64,000 nucleotides of DNA from Sphingomonas sp. S1-29. GTDB taxonomy: Bacteria > Pseudomonadota > Alphaproteobacteria > Sphingomonadales > Sphingomonadaceae. The stretch is from NCBI RefSeq assembly GCF_026167545.1, contig NZ_CP110678.1, positions 62,001 through 126,000 on the forward strand, read 5' to 3'. A model generated the notes under the pieces. That model was not told the DNA's origin and did no database searches. It saw only the letters and a program-made list of their open reading frames with translations. Below, in pieces: positions 30,482-38,813 of the stretch (position 1 is its first letter; the number at the start of each line of letters is the position of its first letter). Position numbers and translations under genes: made by a program.

Positions 30482-32160
30482 TGAGTGATTTCAACATATT
30501 CCGCGATGGCGGGAATACCCTTTTGGCTGGCATCAACTCCGACCCTTTCCGCGAAGGTGTTCAGCAGCGACGGGTCGATCAAGCCGATCAGCTTAAGCGT
30601 GAGCAGGTCGCTTATGAAATGGATCGCCAGCGCACCTATCATACCAAGCTAGCCGAAGCGATGACGGCCAATGATCCGGATCGCGCGGCGATGCTTGCAT
30701 ATCAGTATGGCGACGAGAAAACCGGAACCGGCATCGGTAAGGTTCGACAGGAACAGTTTACCCGCGCGCAGGGGACTAATACCACGATGGCGAACATCGT
30801 CGCGGGCGTCGCTCGCCTGCCATATGAGCAGCGCCGTGCCGCCATTATGAGCGCAGCCCCGATGCTTACCAGCATGGGCCGTAGCGCTGAAGAAATCTCG
30901 GCATTCGATCCAACCGATGAGAATCTCGCGGCGGTTGCTGGCGTCGATTACACGCTGAAGGATCGCGATGCTAACGATGTCTCGGTGTTCGAAGCCAATA
31001 CCGGACGCCAGACCGCAGACACGAACCGCATGGTCGCGGAGAATCCGCAGGTTGTCGGCCAGAGTCTCGTGACTCGCGATGGCAAGGAACTGTTCCGTTC
31101 GCCCGATATGAAGGGGTTCGGGATGGATCAAAATGTCTACGAAATCCCCGGCACGACCTCGGACGGATATACGACCACGACCACCTCATCGACTGGTGGC
31201 ACGGGTCAAATGTCCGGTCTCGCTGGTTCAAACGATCCGACTTTCAGCGCCATGGTTGGGGCGGAATCAAACTATCGCCAGACCGATCGTCAGGGTCGCC
31301 CGCTAACCTCAAGCGCCGGTGCGATGGGGATTGCGCAGGTTATGCCGGGAACCGCCAGAGAGATGGCGCAAGAGATGGGCATCCAGTTCGACGAACAGCG
31401 TTATCGGACTGATCCCAAATACAACTCGGCGCTTGGCTACCGCTATTACACCAAGATGCTCCAGCAGTTCGGCGGCGATCGAACCAAGGCTGTAGCGGCC
31501 TATAATGCAGGCCCCGGCGGGGTTAACCGCGCGATGGCGCGGGCGACCCGTGCGGGCAATCCAGATGCTTGGGGGCAGTATCTCCCGGCGGAGACCCGTG
31601 ATTATGTGCAGAAGGTCACGCGCACGACCCGCCAATCTCAGGTGCAGGGACAGCAGCAAACGACCCGCAATCCGCGCATGATCCAACAGGGGGTTGCTCG
31701 ACCTACTCGCGGTGGAGTTGCGCAGGACGGCGGGAAGCCGTTGCCGAAGAACTATGCAGATATGTTCTCCCAAGCGGCGGGCACTTATCGCGGGTTCGAT
31801 GCTTCGATCAACAGCTTCAAGCCGGGTTATGGCGGCAATCTTGTGGGCGGTCTCGAAAACACCGCACAGGGCATTCTCGGCGATCGGGTAGGAACTCAAG
31901 GCCAGCGCGACTGGTGGGCGGCGCATTACGCTAACGATAATGTCGAGCGTCATGCGATCTTCGGTGCGGCACTAACCTCGACCGAAAAGCAGGCTTGGAC
32001 AAATACGACCATTAGTCCTGCGATGGATGATCAGCAGATTTTGACTAACCTTCGCCGCCGCCGTTCGGTTGTGCAGGCTGTATTGAAGCGTCAGCGCAAC
32101 TTCCTACTCGCTCAAGGCTATTCGCCCGCCGCCATCGCCGCATTGTCGGAGGGTCTATAA
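30481..32160 (+). CDS. Ejected virion protein with lytic transglycosylase domain, 559 aa
   Basis: 559 residues. The N-terminal half is helical and Gln-rich. Residues about 255-355 form a soluble-lytic-transglycosylase domain: VGAESNYRQ with catalytic Glu262, SSAGAMGIAQVMPGTAREMA, and AVAAYNAGPGGVNRAM. It would thin the peptidoglycan during DNA entry. Such a domain in this position is found in various podoviruses, in gp16-equivalent or gp20-equivalent proteins. Ends 1 nt before the next ATG. Confidence 0.85.
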   Translation: MSDFNIFRDGGNTLLAGINSDPFREGVQQRRVDQADQLKREQVAYEMDRQRTYHTKLAEAMTANDPDRAAMLAYQYGDEKTGTGIGKVRQEQFTRAQGTNTTMANIVAGVARLPYEQRRAAIMSAAPMLTSMGRSAEEISAFDPTDENLAAVAGVDYTLKDRDANDVSVFEANTGRQTADTNRMVAENPQVVGQSLVTRDGKELFRSPDMKGFGMDQNVYEIPGTTSDGYTTTTTSSTGGTGQMSGLAGSNDPTFSAMVGAESNYRQTDRQGRPLTSSAGAMGIAQVMPGTAREMAQEMGIQFDEQRYRTDPKYNSALGYRYYTKMLQQFGGDRTKAVAAYNAGPGGVNRAMARATRAGNPDAWGQYLPAETRDYVQKVTRTTRQSQVQGQQQTTRNPRMIQQGVARPTRGGVAQDGGKPLPKNYADMFSQAAGTYRGFDASINSFKPGYGGNLVGGLENTAQGILGDRVGTQGQRDWWAAHYANDNVERHAIFGAALTSTEKQAWTNTTISPAMDDQQILTNLRRRRSVVQAVLKRQRNFLLAQGYSPAAIAALSEGL

Positions 32161-32161
32161 T

Positions 32162-34876
32162 ATGAACTTCTTCGACCGAATGGGGGCTAATCGCGGCTTC
32201 AACTTTAACACGACTCCATATGCCAACGCCCCCGTAGAGCCTTATGCCTACGGTCGGGAAACGCTGGGCGGATTGGCGCAGCCCGAGCAGCTTGGCCGTC
32301 CCGCTACGCAACCCGAAGCGGAGCCCAACCCTTTCGGTCTATCGCCGGAGGAAGTCGCGCAGATCGACAACGATCCAGCGTTTCAGGCCGCTCCAATGCA
32401 GGCTCCGATGGAGGCTCCGATGCAGGCTCCGGCGCAGAACTTTGCCGCTGAAATGCCGATGCAGGACGCTCCGCAGCAGCAGGGGATAGTTGCTGGCGAT
32501 ATGCCTCCCATCGGTGGTGTTCGCGGAAGTGGCGACGGCACGATGAAGGCGCTCTCATCGGATCAGGTGCGCCGTGCTTCCGAAGTTCAGGATGCGCTTG
32601 GCCGTATGATCCGCGATGGCGTTCCGGATGCAGAAATCCGCGCCTACATCGAACAGAACGGTATCGGGCTAACCGGCTTGGATGAGGCGCTCGCGTATCG
32701 TCGATCCAATCCGAATGCGCAGATTCCGGTCTATGCCGAACTGACAGGCGAGAAGATTCCAGAAGCCGCACCCCCGCCCGAGATTGGCGCATGGGATGCT
32801 GGTGCAGTTGGGGCCAAGGATGGCTTCAGCTTTGGTTTCAGCGATGAGATGGGTGCGGCTGGCGATGCCATCAAATATGCGGTTGGCGTCGGTCCCGAAA
32901 TGGGCGGACCCGCCAACAGCTTCAGCGATGCCTATACGCAATCGCGCGAAGCTCGCCGCGCAGAAATCCGTTCCGCTCAATACCACCAGCCGGGAGCCTT
33001 CCTCGCTGGCCAGCTAGGTGGCGGTCTCATTACCGCACCGGTAACCGGCCTTGCTGGTGCTGGCCTTCGCGGCTCGCGCATCGCCGCCGGGTTGCGTGGC
33101 GGTGCCGTTTCGGGTGGCCTTTACGGTGTTGGCACCGCTGAAGGCGATCTCCGCGACCATGGCGAAGGCGCGCTCATTGGCGGCACCTTCGGCGCTCTGA
33201 CTGGCGGATTGGTTGGTGGAGTTGGCGCGGGTATCGAGCGATCGTTCAGATCAGACCGTGCAGGCCGCGTTGTCGATGCTGCACGACGGGTCAATGAGAG
33301 CCTTCAGACTCAGATCGCCCCTTCGTTGGCGCATCTAGGACGCGCTGGAAACGGTGCGGGCGAATCGCTTCGGGGGCGTTTGGCGCTAGGTGTTCGCGCG
33401 ACGCCTTTGGGCTTGCCGCTCGATCGCACGCTAACGAAGTTCGGCGATGATATTGAAACCGGCGTTGAGCGGCTTGCACAGCGCACCGGCGCTCTATCTG
33501 AAGACATGGCATACACCGGCGCACGCCAGCTTGAGGCGCGTCCGGGGACGATCGCGGGCTATCGCGATGTTAGCCGCAAAATCTCCAACGGGATGTATGC
33601 GCAGGCCGATTCGCTTGGCGGCGGGACGATGGTCGCACCGACACGAACCGTTGCGGCATTGGATGACACAATCACGCGACTATCGCGCACGGCGGGCACG
33701 CAAGAATCTCGCACCACCCTTCAGGCGCTTCGTGATGAACTGGCGTCGCAGCAGTGGACGGTGCAGGGTCTTCGCGATCTTCGCACTGCATACGGTCGCC
33801 GCCTGAACTCGACCGATGGCGTAACCCGCTTGGATTCGTCCGCAATGTGGTCGCAGCTTTCGCGCGATATCACGGACGGTCTCCAGCAGGCGGGGAAGGC
33901 CGATGCCGCTCGCGCCTACCGTCAGGCCGATCGCTATTATGCCCGTCGCACGGAAACCAACCGCATCGTCGATCGCATCATCGGCGGGTCGCGCGGCGCA
34001 CCATTCAACTCGGCTGAAGTCGTTGCCCGCAATCTTGAGCAGATGGGGCGCATCGGGTCGGACGATCTGCAAAAGGTGTTGCGCCAGTTGCCGCGACAGG
34101 AAGCGGAAGATGTTCGCGGCAATCTGATTCGTCAGCTTGGGATGGCCAACCCATCGAAGCAAGGCGATGTTCCGACCTTCTCGATCCAGTCGTTCGGCAC
34201 TAGCTGGGCAAAAATGACGCCCCGCGCGAAATCGGCCTTGTTCGATCAGCAGACGGTGCGCGATCTCGACGATCTCGCCACCCTCGCGACCGCCTCTAAA
34301 TCGATCCCCGGCAATAGCTCCAATAGCTTTACCGGTGCGGCGGGTGCGGCTTGGTCCGCGCAGGCGTTGGGGGCAGGGTATGCGGGATATCAGTTGGCAA
34401 CCGGCGATGGTGGCCTCAACGGCTACGGGGTCGCCGGGGCGCTAGGCGTGTTCGGCACCGGCCTACTGTTGGGCAATCGCGGCATCGTTCGCGGCTTGGT
34501 CAATTGGGGTCGCACGGGCAAAACCGCCCCGCTTGAGCGCACCATCAATACGCTTTTGCAGCGGACCCGCGATAACCCGGCATGGCAGCAAGAGCTAACG
34601 ACGGTTCGCGATGCGATCGTTGGGCATAACGGTGACCCAAGGGTCATCGTCCAACCCCCGCAATCGAACGCTCCGGCTACCGATGGGGAAGCCGTTCCGC
34701 AGGGTGGCAGCATCTTTGATGACGATGATCTGACGGTCGATCCAGCGGCTCCAAACCCGTTCGGTGGAGTCGCTCCCGATCCCGTTGAAGAGGTGGCCCC
34801 GATGGGGCCGGATTATGCCGGAGCTACCGCACAGCAGATGGTCGATGAGGGTTTGGGCGAACAACCCCTCTATTGA
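32162..34876 (+). CDS. Large ejection protein, gp16-like, 904 aa
   Basis: 904 residues, the largest virion protein here. A Pro/Met/Gln-rich N-terminus with repeats (APMQAPMEAPMQAPAQ near residue 80), then a Gly/Ala-rich hydrophobic zone (FLAGQLGGGLITAPVTGLAG, GALIGGTFGALTGGLVGG) that could insert in membranes, then long helices, and a second hydrophobic Gly-rich segment (GYGVAGALGVFGTGLLLG). This fits proteins that form the trans-envelope channel for P22-like phages. No enzyme motif seen. Start overlaps no ribosome binding site; TATAAT precedes it by chance of the stop codon. Confidence 0.75.
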   Translation: MNFFDRMGANRGFNFNTTPYANAPVEPYAYGRETLGGLAQPEQLGRPATQPEAEPNPFGLSPEEVAQIDNDPAFQAAPMQAPMEAPMQAPAQNFAAEMPMQDAPQQQGIVAGDMPPIGGVRGSGDGTMKALSSDQVRRASEVQDALGRMIRDGVPDAEIRAYIEQNGIGLTGLDEALAYRRSNPNAQIPVYAELTGEKIPEAAPPPEIGAWDAGAVGAKDGFSFGFSDEMGAAGDAIKYAVGVGPEMGGPANSFSDAYTQSREARRAEIRSAQYHQPGAFLAGQLGGGLITAPVTGLAGAGLRGSRIAAGLRGGAVSGGLYGVGTAEGDLRDHGEGALIGGTFGALTGGLVGGVGAGIERSFRSDRAGRVVDAARRVNESLQTQIAPSLAHLGRAGNGAGESLRGRLALGVRATPLGLPLDRTLTKFGDDIETGVERLAQRTGALSEDMAYTGARQLEARPGTIAGYRDVSRKISNGMYAQADSLGGGTMVAPTRTVAALDDTITRLSRTAGTQESRTTLQALRDELASQQWTVQGLRDLRTAYGRRLNSTDGVTRLDSSAMWSQLSRDITDGLQQAGKADAARAYRQADRYYARRTETNRIVDRIIGGSRGAPFNSAEVVARNLEQMGRIGSDDLQKVLRQLPRQEAEDVRGNLIRQLGMANPSKQGDVPTFSIQSFGTSWAKMTPRAKSALFDQQTVRDLDDLATLATASKSIPGNSSNSFTGAAGAAWSAQALGAGYAGYQLATGDGGLNGYGVAGALGVFGTGLLLGNRGIVRGLVNWGRTGKTAPLERTINTLLQRTRDNPAWQQELTTVRDAIVGHNGDPRVIVQPPQSNAPATDGEAVPQGGSIFDDDDLTVDPAAPNPFGGVAPDPVEEVAPMGPDYAGATAQQMVDEGLGEQPLY

Positions 34877-34906
34877 TCTGTTCTCGTTTTGTCCTACTAT
34901 GACGGC

Positions 34907-35116
34907 ATGGACACTCAGCGAATCGAAGCCGCCATATTGGATGCGCCAGCATGGGCGCAGATCGGCATTACCATGGATCATGAGCGGGTGCGGGCCAGTG
35001 CCGCGCATGAGCTAGCTTTGCGAATCGCGGATGCGATACAGGGGTGCGCCCAAGTGGACCTGCAAATCCGTGAAATAAAATGCCCCGCGCACGCCGCCCT
35101 ATTGACTTCGCCGTGA
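34907..35116 (+). CDS. Small helical protein, DUF6771-like, 69 aa
   Basis: 69 residues. MDTQRIEAAILDAPAWAQIG followed by ERVRASAAHELALRIADAI resembles the small sphingomonad DUF6771-type proteins (RIxxAIL-xAPxWARxGLT...ERAAxELAxxI); this likeness is from memory. No Shine-Dalgarno. Its C-terminal end (CPAHAALLTSP) is not typical. Role unknown; such genes are common in sphingomonad genomes and mobile elements. Confidence 0.5.
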   Translation: MDTQRIEAAILDAPAWAQIGITMDHERVRASAAHELALRIADAIQGCAQVDLQIREIKCPAHAALLTSP

Positions 35117-35236
35117 CCCAGCTTGGTCCTCGCTTTGCGCCACAACTCATTGCATCGATGGGGGACTAAGAGGCGCGATTCTGCCTTGTCTGCCGATTTA
35201 CCGGCTTGTGGCTCCGGAATTTTGGGCACAATCTAT

Positions 35237-35408
35237 AGTGGTAGCAACGGGGATACGGCCCAACCGATGGGCGATTGATGTTGCTACCATTGCCCTCTCA
35301 CCAAAAGAGGCGATGCACGATCGGGTTGGTAGCTTTTGCTAGGTCCATCGACGCTCCCTTTCACAAGGAGTTGTCGCTCGCCAAGCTACCGACCCGATCG
35401 CTGATTTT
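35237..35408 (+). ncRNA. Candidate structured phage RNA: three stem-loops in a gene-free region
   Basis: Stem 1: TGGTAGCAAC (35239-35248) with 35280-35289, enclosing GCCCA/TGGGC (35258-35272). Stem 2: CCTCT/AGAGG (35294-35310). Stem 3: an 18-bp pairing of 35318-35335 with 35383-35400 (one G-T), enclosing CTCC/GGAG and CGAC/GTCG arms. It is followed by a TTTTT run at 35405. The surrounding 35117-35553 has no credible gene. Strand is inferred from the T-run. Confidence 0.5.
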
Positions 35409-35553
35409 TAGGCTATCATCCCGGCGCGGATCGTCAAACTGGTTTTAGCGCGGCTTGTGCGGCGTGTGGAACCGACATTCGTCATCGTCCAAGAATTACG
35501 CGGGTATCAATCATTGATATCAAAGTAAGGATAAAGACGGTCCAAAGAACCAC

Positions 35554-35946
35554 TTAGCGTGTCTGGTGCACGGTCACGGCGGGGGCTCGGACTTCAGCCG
35601 GAGCGACCGCGATCTCATACCCAACATAGGTCAAAAACGCCACGATTGCGAAGGCGATACCTTTGACCATGCTTCCCACGGTCTTCGCGCCTCTGAGTTC
35701 GGAGACCGTTTCGGTCTTCCATCGCTCCAGATCGACTACCCGCTTGATGGTATCATGATGCGCCTGCACAAGCGTTTCGCGGGCGGCGCTTGTAATTTCC
35801 AGCGTTGCGATCCGTGCCTCATGGCCATCGGCGCGCTGGTTGAGCCGCTCAAGTTGCGTCGTGATATTGTCCACTTTGGTATCAAGGCGAACGAGCAAAT
35901 CGCGCATATCTTGTGGCAGATGCATGGAGGTGGTTGAGGCGGGCAT
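35554..35946 (-). CDS. Coiled-coil protein with C-terminal membrane span, 130 aa
   Basis: 130 residues. Heptad-rich region (RDLLVRLDTKVDNITTQLER, RIATLEITSAARETL), then one hydrophobic segment (GIAFAIVAFLTYVGYEIAVA) near residues 95-115. ATG overlaps the upstream stop (TAATG). This layout occurs in small phage proteins next to holins and may be a lysis accessory or superinfection protein. It follows the holin-like gene in a leftward two-gene unit. Confidence 0.6.
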   Translation of the reverse strand: MPASTTSMHLPQDMRDLLVRLDTKVDNITTQLERLNQRADGHEARIATLEITSAARETLVQAHHDTIKRVVDLERWKTETVSELRGAKTVGSMVKGIAFAIVAFLTYVGYEIAVAPAEVRAPAVTVHQTR

Positions 35947-36155
35947 TACTTGCCCTCGAACTGATCCAGCGCGTCCGTCGCCCCGGCGTTATCGCCCGCA
36001 GCGATTAAGCCCAAGGATGATATGATTAGGAGTCCGGCTGCAACGGATTCGGCATCGAGCGTAATGCCGATCGTGGCGGCGAGTAGGCCGGTAATCGCGA
36101 ACGATACGACGCGGCGTGTGGCTGTGTTAGTCAGCAGGCGAAGGATATTTTTCAT
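35946..36155 (-). CDS. Putative holin, two membrane spans, 69 aa
   Basis: 69 residues from the ATG at 36155. A basic start (MKNILRLLTNTATRR), two hydrophobic spans (VVSFAITGLLAATIGITL and VAAGLLIISSLGLIAAG), and a charged tail: the outline of a class II holin. It starts 4 nt after TAAATA and has no Shine-Dalgarno. The endolysin lies at the other end of the prophage (2633-3061), which would be a few kb away in the circular genome. Sequence family not recognised, so holin is by topology and context. Confidence 0.6.
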   Translation of the reverse strand: MKNILRLLTNTATRRVVSFAITGLLAATIGITLDAESVAAGLLIISSLGLIAAGDNAGATDALDQFEGK

Positions 36156-36159
36156 GTGG

Positions 36160-36165
36160 TATTTA
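36160..36165 (-). promoter_or_regulatory. TAAATA initiation motif of the holin-like gene
   Basis: TAAATA, 4 nt (ccac), ATG at 36155. Confidence 0.6.
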
Positions 36166-36170
36166 GCAAG

Positions 36171-36341
36171 ATGACCGATGTCCAAGACCGCATCGCGGCC
36201 ATGACCGACAAGCAGTTGGTCGAGGAATATCTGAAGACCGATGGCATCGGCGGCGACCCGATCGAGGATCAAGACTCGGACGCGCTTCAGTGGGTGGAAG
36301 CGCTCGCTCGGGAGCTTGAGCGGCGAAATGTCGATTTTTGA
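36171..36341 (+). CDS. Small acidic phage protein, 56 aa
   Basis: 56 residues (MTDVQDRIAAMTDKQLVEEY, then ALQWVEALARELERRNVDF), helical and acidic. Divergent from the holin-like gene with only 15 nt between the starts. A GTG at 36156 in the same frame is possible but would overlap the motif of the opposite gene. Last phage-like gene before the chromosome. Function unknown. Confidence 0.5.
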   Translation: MTDVQDRIAAMTDKQLVEEYLKTDGIGGDPIEDQDSDALQWVEALARELERRNVDF

Positions 36342-36619
36342 GCTTAACCCCGTGGCCAACCTTGGGAAGCCTTCTAACCCCCGACCCAACCCCCGAATAG
36401 GGAACCCCCGGTTTCCCCGATTGACGGAGGGGGGACAGAATCGTAGGGTTTCTGCGGGTTCTTGGTTCGCTTAAGTTGCAGAGATAAGGCGCAATACGGT
36501 CTTTAATACCGCCGCAGTCTTTGCAAAATCGCAACGCAGTCGTAACGTTTGCGATCTTAAGGACGCCGTATGCAATATGAAACCAGCCGCGCATCGAAGG
36601 CAAACAGGCAATTAGCGCG
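36342..36619. other. Probable right prophage-chromosome junction, no gene
   Basis: 278 bp without a convincing gene. The left part is C- and G-rich with runs of CCCC, and the codon style changes to the very GC-rich chromosomal one after about 36.6 kb. No tRNA gene and no obvious attachment core were seen. The matching left core is outside the window, so the exact end cannot be set. Confidence 0.4.
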
Positions 36620-37555
36620 ATGCTGATCGAACCGGGGATGACCGTCGACCTGGCCCCCGACGAAACGGAGCTGCTGGCGCGTGCGACGCGTATGGCGGGC
36701 ATCGGTGCATGGCGCTGCGACCTGGACGAGGACCGGATCGCGTGGACCGAGGGCGTCTATGGCCTGTTCGGCGTCGATCGCGATGCACCGATCGACCGGC
36801 GCGACATCATCACGCTGTATGAAGAGGCGTCGCGCGACCAATTGGAGCGCGTCCGCACCGACGCAATTGCCCGCCGTGACGGTTTCACGATTGAAGCGAA
36901 GATCGTGCGCCCCGATGCCGAGATCCGCTGGATCCGGATCAGCGCGAAATATGGGGCTATCGCCGGCAAGGCCGGCGAACTTTATGGCTTGAAGCAGGAT
37001 ATCACTGCAGATCGTGCGCGCTGGGAAGCCTTGCGGCAGCGCGCCGATTATGATTCGCTCACCGGCCTTGCCAGCCGCGGGACTTTCCAGCGCGACTTTC
37101 TCGATGTCTCGGCGGTCCCCGGTACGCTGGTGTTGTTCGACATCGATGGCTTCAAGCCGATCAACGACCGCTTCGGGCATGCCGCGGGCGATGCCTGCCT
37201 GATCGCGGTCGCGCAGCGGCTGCGTGCGGTATTCGCGGGTGCCGCGATGGTGGCGCGGATCGGCGGCGACGAGTTCGCGGTGGTCGCCCGCGGTACCCCC
37301 GAAGCCGTAGCGCTTCGCGCCAGACAAGCGCTGGGCGAGCTGGCTTTGCCGATCCTTTGCGGCGGCGAAATATTGTCGCTGACCGGATCGGCCGGGTTGG
37401 CGTCGCCGACGATCGACGCGCCGCAAAGCGGCGAAGCGCTGTTCGTGGCTGCCGACGCCGCGCTCTATGCCGGCAAGCGGGCAGGTCGCAATCGCCTGGT
37501 GATCGCGCCGCGCGGCAACCGCGACGACCTGCGTTACGGACGATCGATCCGATAA
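36620..37555 (+). CDS. PAS-GGDEF diguanylate cyclase, 311 aa
   Basis: 311 residues. A PAS domain (about 18-128: ATRMAGIGAWRCDLDEDRIA ... GLKQDITADR) is followed by a GGDEF domain (about 140-300) that begins DYDSLTGLASRGTFQRD and contains the intact active site RIGGDEFAVV and DIDGFKPINDRFGHAAGD. It should make cyclic di-GMP from GTP, controlled by the PAS sensor. The RxxD inhibitory site expected before GGDEF is not present. No signal peptide or TM, so cytosolic. It converges on the DUF1989 gene, overlapping by 22 bp. First gene after the prophage. Confidence 0.92.
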   Translation: MLIEPGMTVDLAPDETELLARATRMAGIGAWRCDLDEDRIAWTEGVYGLFGVDRDAPIDRRDIITLYEEASRDQLERVRTDAIARRDGFTIEAKIVRPDAEIRWIRISAKYGAIAGKAGELYGLKQDITADRARWEALRQRADYDSLTGLASRGTFQRDFLDVSAVPGTLVLFDIDGFKPINDRFGHAAGDACLIAVAQRLRAVFAGAAMVARIGGDEFAVVARGTPEAVALRARQALGELALPILCGGEILSLTGSAGLASPTIDAPQSGEALFVAADAALYAGKRAGRNRLVIAPRGNRDDLRYGRSIR

Positions 37556-38127
37556 TGGATCGGCTTGAAGCTGCCGCCGTTCGAATCCTTGGCCGAGCAG
37601 GCCGTCAGTCCGACGATGAGGTCGATCTCGGCGCGAAACGCGATGCGGTCGCCTGCCTTGCTGAGCGGCGGGAGCACCTGCAGCTTGCCCGTTTCGCCAT
37701 CGACGGGAACGTTCATGAAGCAGTTGAACGCGCTGGGAATCTGGTCGGGTTCGATGCCGTAAGGTTCGAGCGCGGCGGCCAGGTTGCCGAAGCAGCCGCG
37801 GTGCGGCGGCTCGTTCTCATAGCATAGCCGGAAGGTATCGAAGGAGCACGGGGTCAGCAGGAAATCGTGCCGCCCGACGCTGTCGTCGACGATCGTCAGC
37901 ATCACGTTCGATCGATTTGAAAACAGCCGATCGCCGGTGGTCAGATAGATGCGCTCGGCATAGTCGAAGGTGCGCCCCGACGAGATGACTTCGCCCAGAT
38001 CGTGGGCGTTGAACGCCAGCAGGTCGGACACTTGCTGCCCTTTTGGGTCGATTACCACCAGCACATCGCCCTTGGCGAGTTTGAACGCGGTGCCGCTGCG
38101 TTCGGGGATTTCGATCGTGTCGCTCAC
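37534..38127 (-). CDS. DUF1989 (urea-carboxylase-associated) family protein, 197 aa
   Basis: 197 residues starting from GTG at 38127, which overlaps the upstream stop by 4 nt. KGDVLVVIDPKGQQVSDLLA, SGRTFDYAERIYLTTGDRLF and a late CxxD/H-type segment (GCFGNLAAALEPYGIEPDQI ... NCFMNVPVDGETGKL) are the conserved parts of the DUF1989 family, which are cupin-like metal-binding proteins found with urea/guanidine enzymes. Its tight coupling with a YqcI/YcgG gene suggests they process one nitrogen-rich substrate. The exact reaction is not known from sequence. Confidence 0.82.
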   Translation of the reverse strand: MSDTIEIPERSGTAFKLAKGDVLVVIDPKGQQVSDLLAFNAHDLGEVISSGRTFDYAERIYLTTGDRLFSNRSNVMLTIVDDSVGRHDFLLTPCSFDTFRLCYENEPPHRGCFGNLAAALEPYGIEPDQIPSAFNCFMNVPVDGETGKLQVLPPLSKAGDRIAFRAEIDLIVGLTACSAKDSNGGSFKPIHYRIDRP

Positions 38128-38813
38128 TTGGCGGCATCCCCGCGATATTCGAATGGCGGTGCCCATTCGTCATCGACGATCCGGCCCGAATATTGCCGCG
38201 CCTCGCTCACCTCGCCATGGCGCGACAGCATCGGGTTGCGGCTGCCCGCCAACGCCTCATCGCGCACCATGATCTTTTCGCGCATATTCTCATATTGCCC
38301 GTCGGCGCGCAGCTTCTCGAACTGGTCGTGCAGGTTGAACACCATCGTCGGCCGCCCGAAGCGCCGCGCCGGGCGACTGGCCTGCGGGTGGAGCCCGACG
38401 ATGAAGAACGCCTCGCCGCCGAAGCTCAGCGAGAAATGCGGGTTCGAGGGGTCGTGGCTGACGCGCTGATCATATTCCTGCCCGCGCCAGACGTCCTTGT
38501 CCGACAGCGACTGGACCCGGCGCCACAGGGCAGCCTCGAACGCAGGTTCGTCGAGGTCGCCGGGGCCGTCGAAGACCACCGCGAAGCTGCGATACAGCCC
38601 CGGATTGCCGCGATAGGCAGCGGCGAAGCGTAGCAGCCCGTCATGGATGCGGACATCGTCCCAGGCGCTGTCGATCGTGTTGCAGGCGAGCACCTCGAGC
38701 GTTCCCTTCGCCATCGCCGCCTTGGCGCCGACGCACGGGAAGGCACGATCCTCGACATGCGCGAAGAGCATTTTCTCTAGCGCGTCCTGCGCTTCGTGCT
38801 TCCAATAGAACAT
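38124..38813 (-). CDS. YqcI/YcgG family protein (GntA-type heme N-oxygenase relative), 229 aa
   Basis: 229 residues. FPCVGAKAAMAKGTLEVL and the long box FFIVGLHPQASRPARRFGRP then MVFNLHDQFEKLR are hallmarks of the YqcI/YcgG family. Members such as GntA act as heme-dependent N-hydroxylases of guanidine-containing amino acids. The pairing with a DUF1989 gene (4-nt overlap) fits modification of an arginine-like or guanidine compound. The substrate is inferred from family knowledge. Starts at ATG 38813 with divergent MarR gene upstream. Confidence 0.82.
   Translation of the reverse strand: MFYWKHEAQDALEKMLFAHVEDRAFPCVGAKAAMAKGTLEVLACNTIDSAWDDVRIHDGLLRFAAAYRGNPGLYRSFAVVFDGPGDLDEPAFEAALWRRVQSLSDKDVWRGQEYDQRVSHDPSNPHFSLSFGGEAFFIVGLHPQASRPARRFGRPTMVFNLHDQFEKLRADGQYENMREKIMVRDEALAGSRNPMLSRHGEVSEARQYSGRIVDDEWAPPFEYRGDAAK

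Larger units (their letters stand above)
1..36450. mobile_element. Prophage, P22-like short-tailed phage (left end outside window)
   Basis: A phage genome runs from the left edge to roughly 36.4 kb. It contains integrase, excisionase-like protein, lysozyme, primase-helicase, ArdC, tailspikes, terminase, portal, scaffold, coat, gp4/gp10-like head completion proteins, ejection proteins and holin-like genes. The order terS-terL-portal-scaffold-coat-gp4-gp10-tail-ejection is that of P22-type podoviruses. The right boundary is an estimate: the last phage-like gene ends at 36341 and the first clear chromosomal gene starts at 36620. The left attachment site lies before the window, so no att core could be compared. 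Confidence 0.9.

Noticed and set aside
32150..32164. TATAAT directly before the gp16-like ATG as a promoter
   Set aside because: It is formed by the last codons and stop of the previous gene and leaves no room for a normal start; probably chance.
35237..35408. tRNA gene
   Set aside because: Stems of 10, 5 and 18 bp do not form a cloverleaf, and there is no T-loop sequence or CCA-compatible acceptor arm.
36342..36619. Attachment site attR
   Set aside because: No tRNA or repeat could be matched, since the left end is outside the window. A comparison with the sequence upstream of the integrase is needed.
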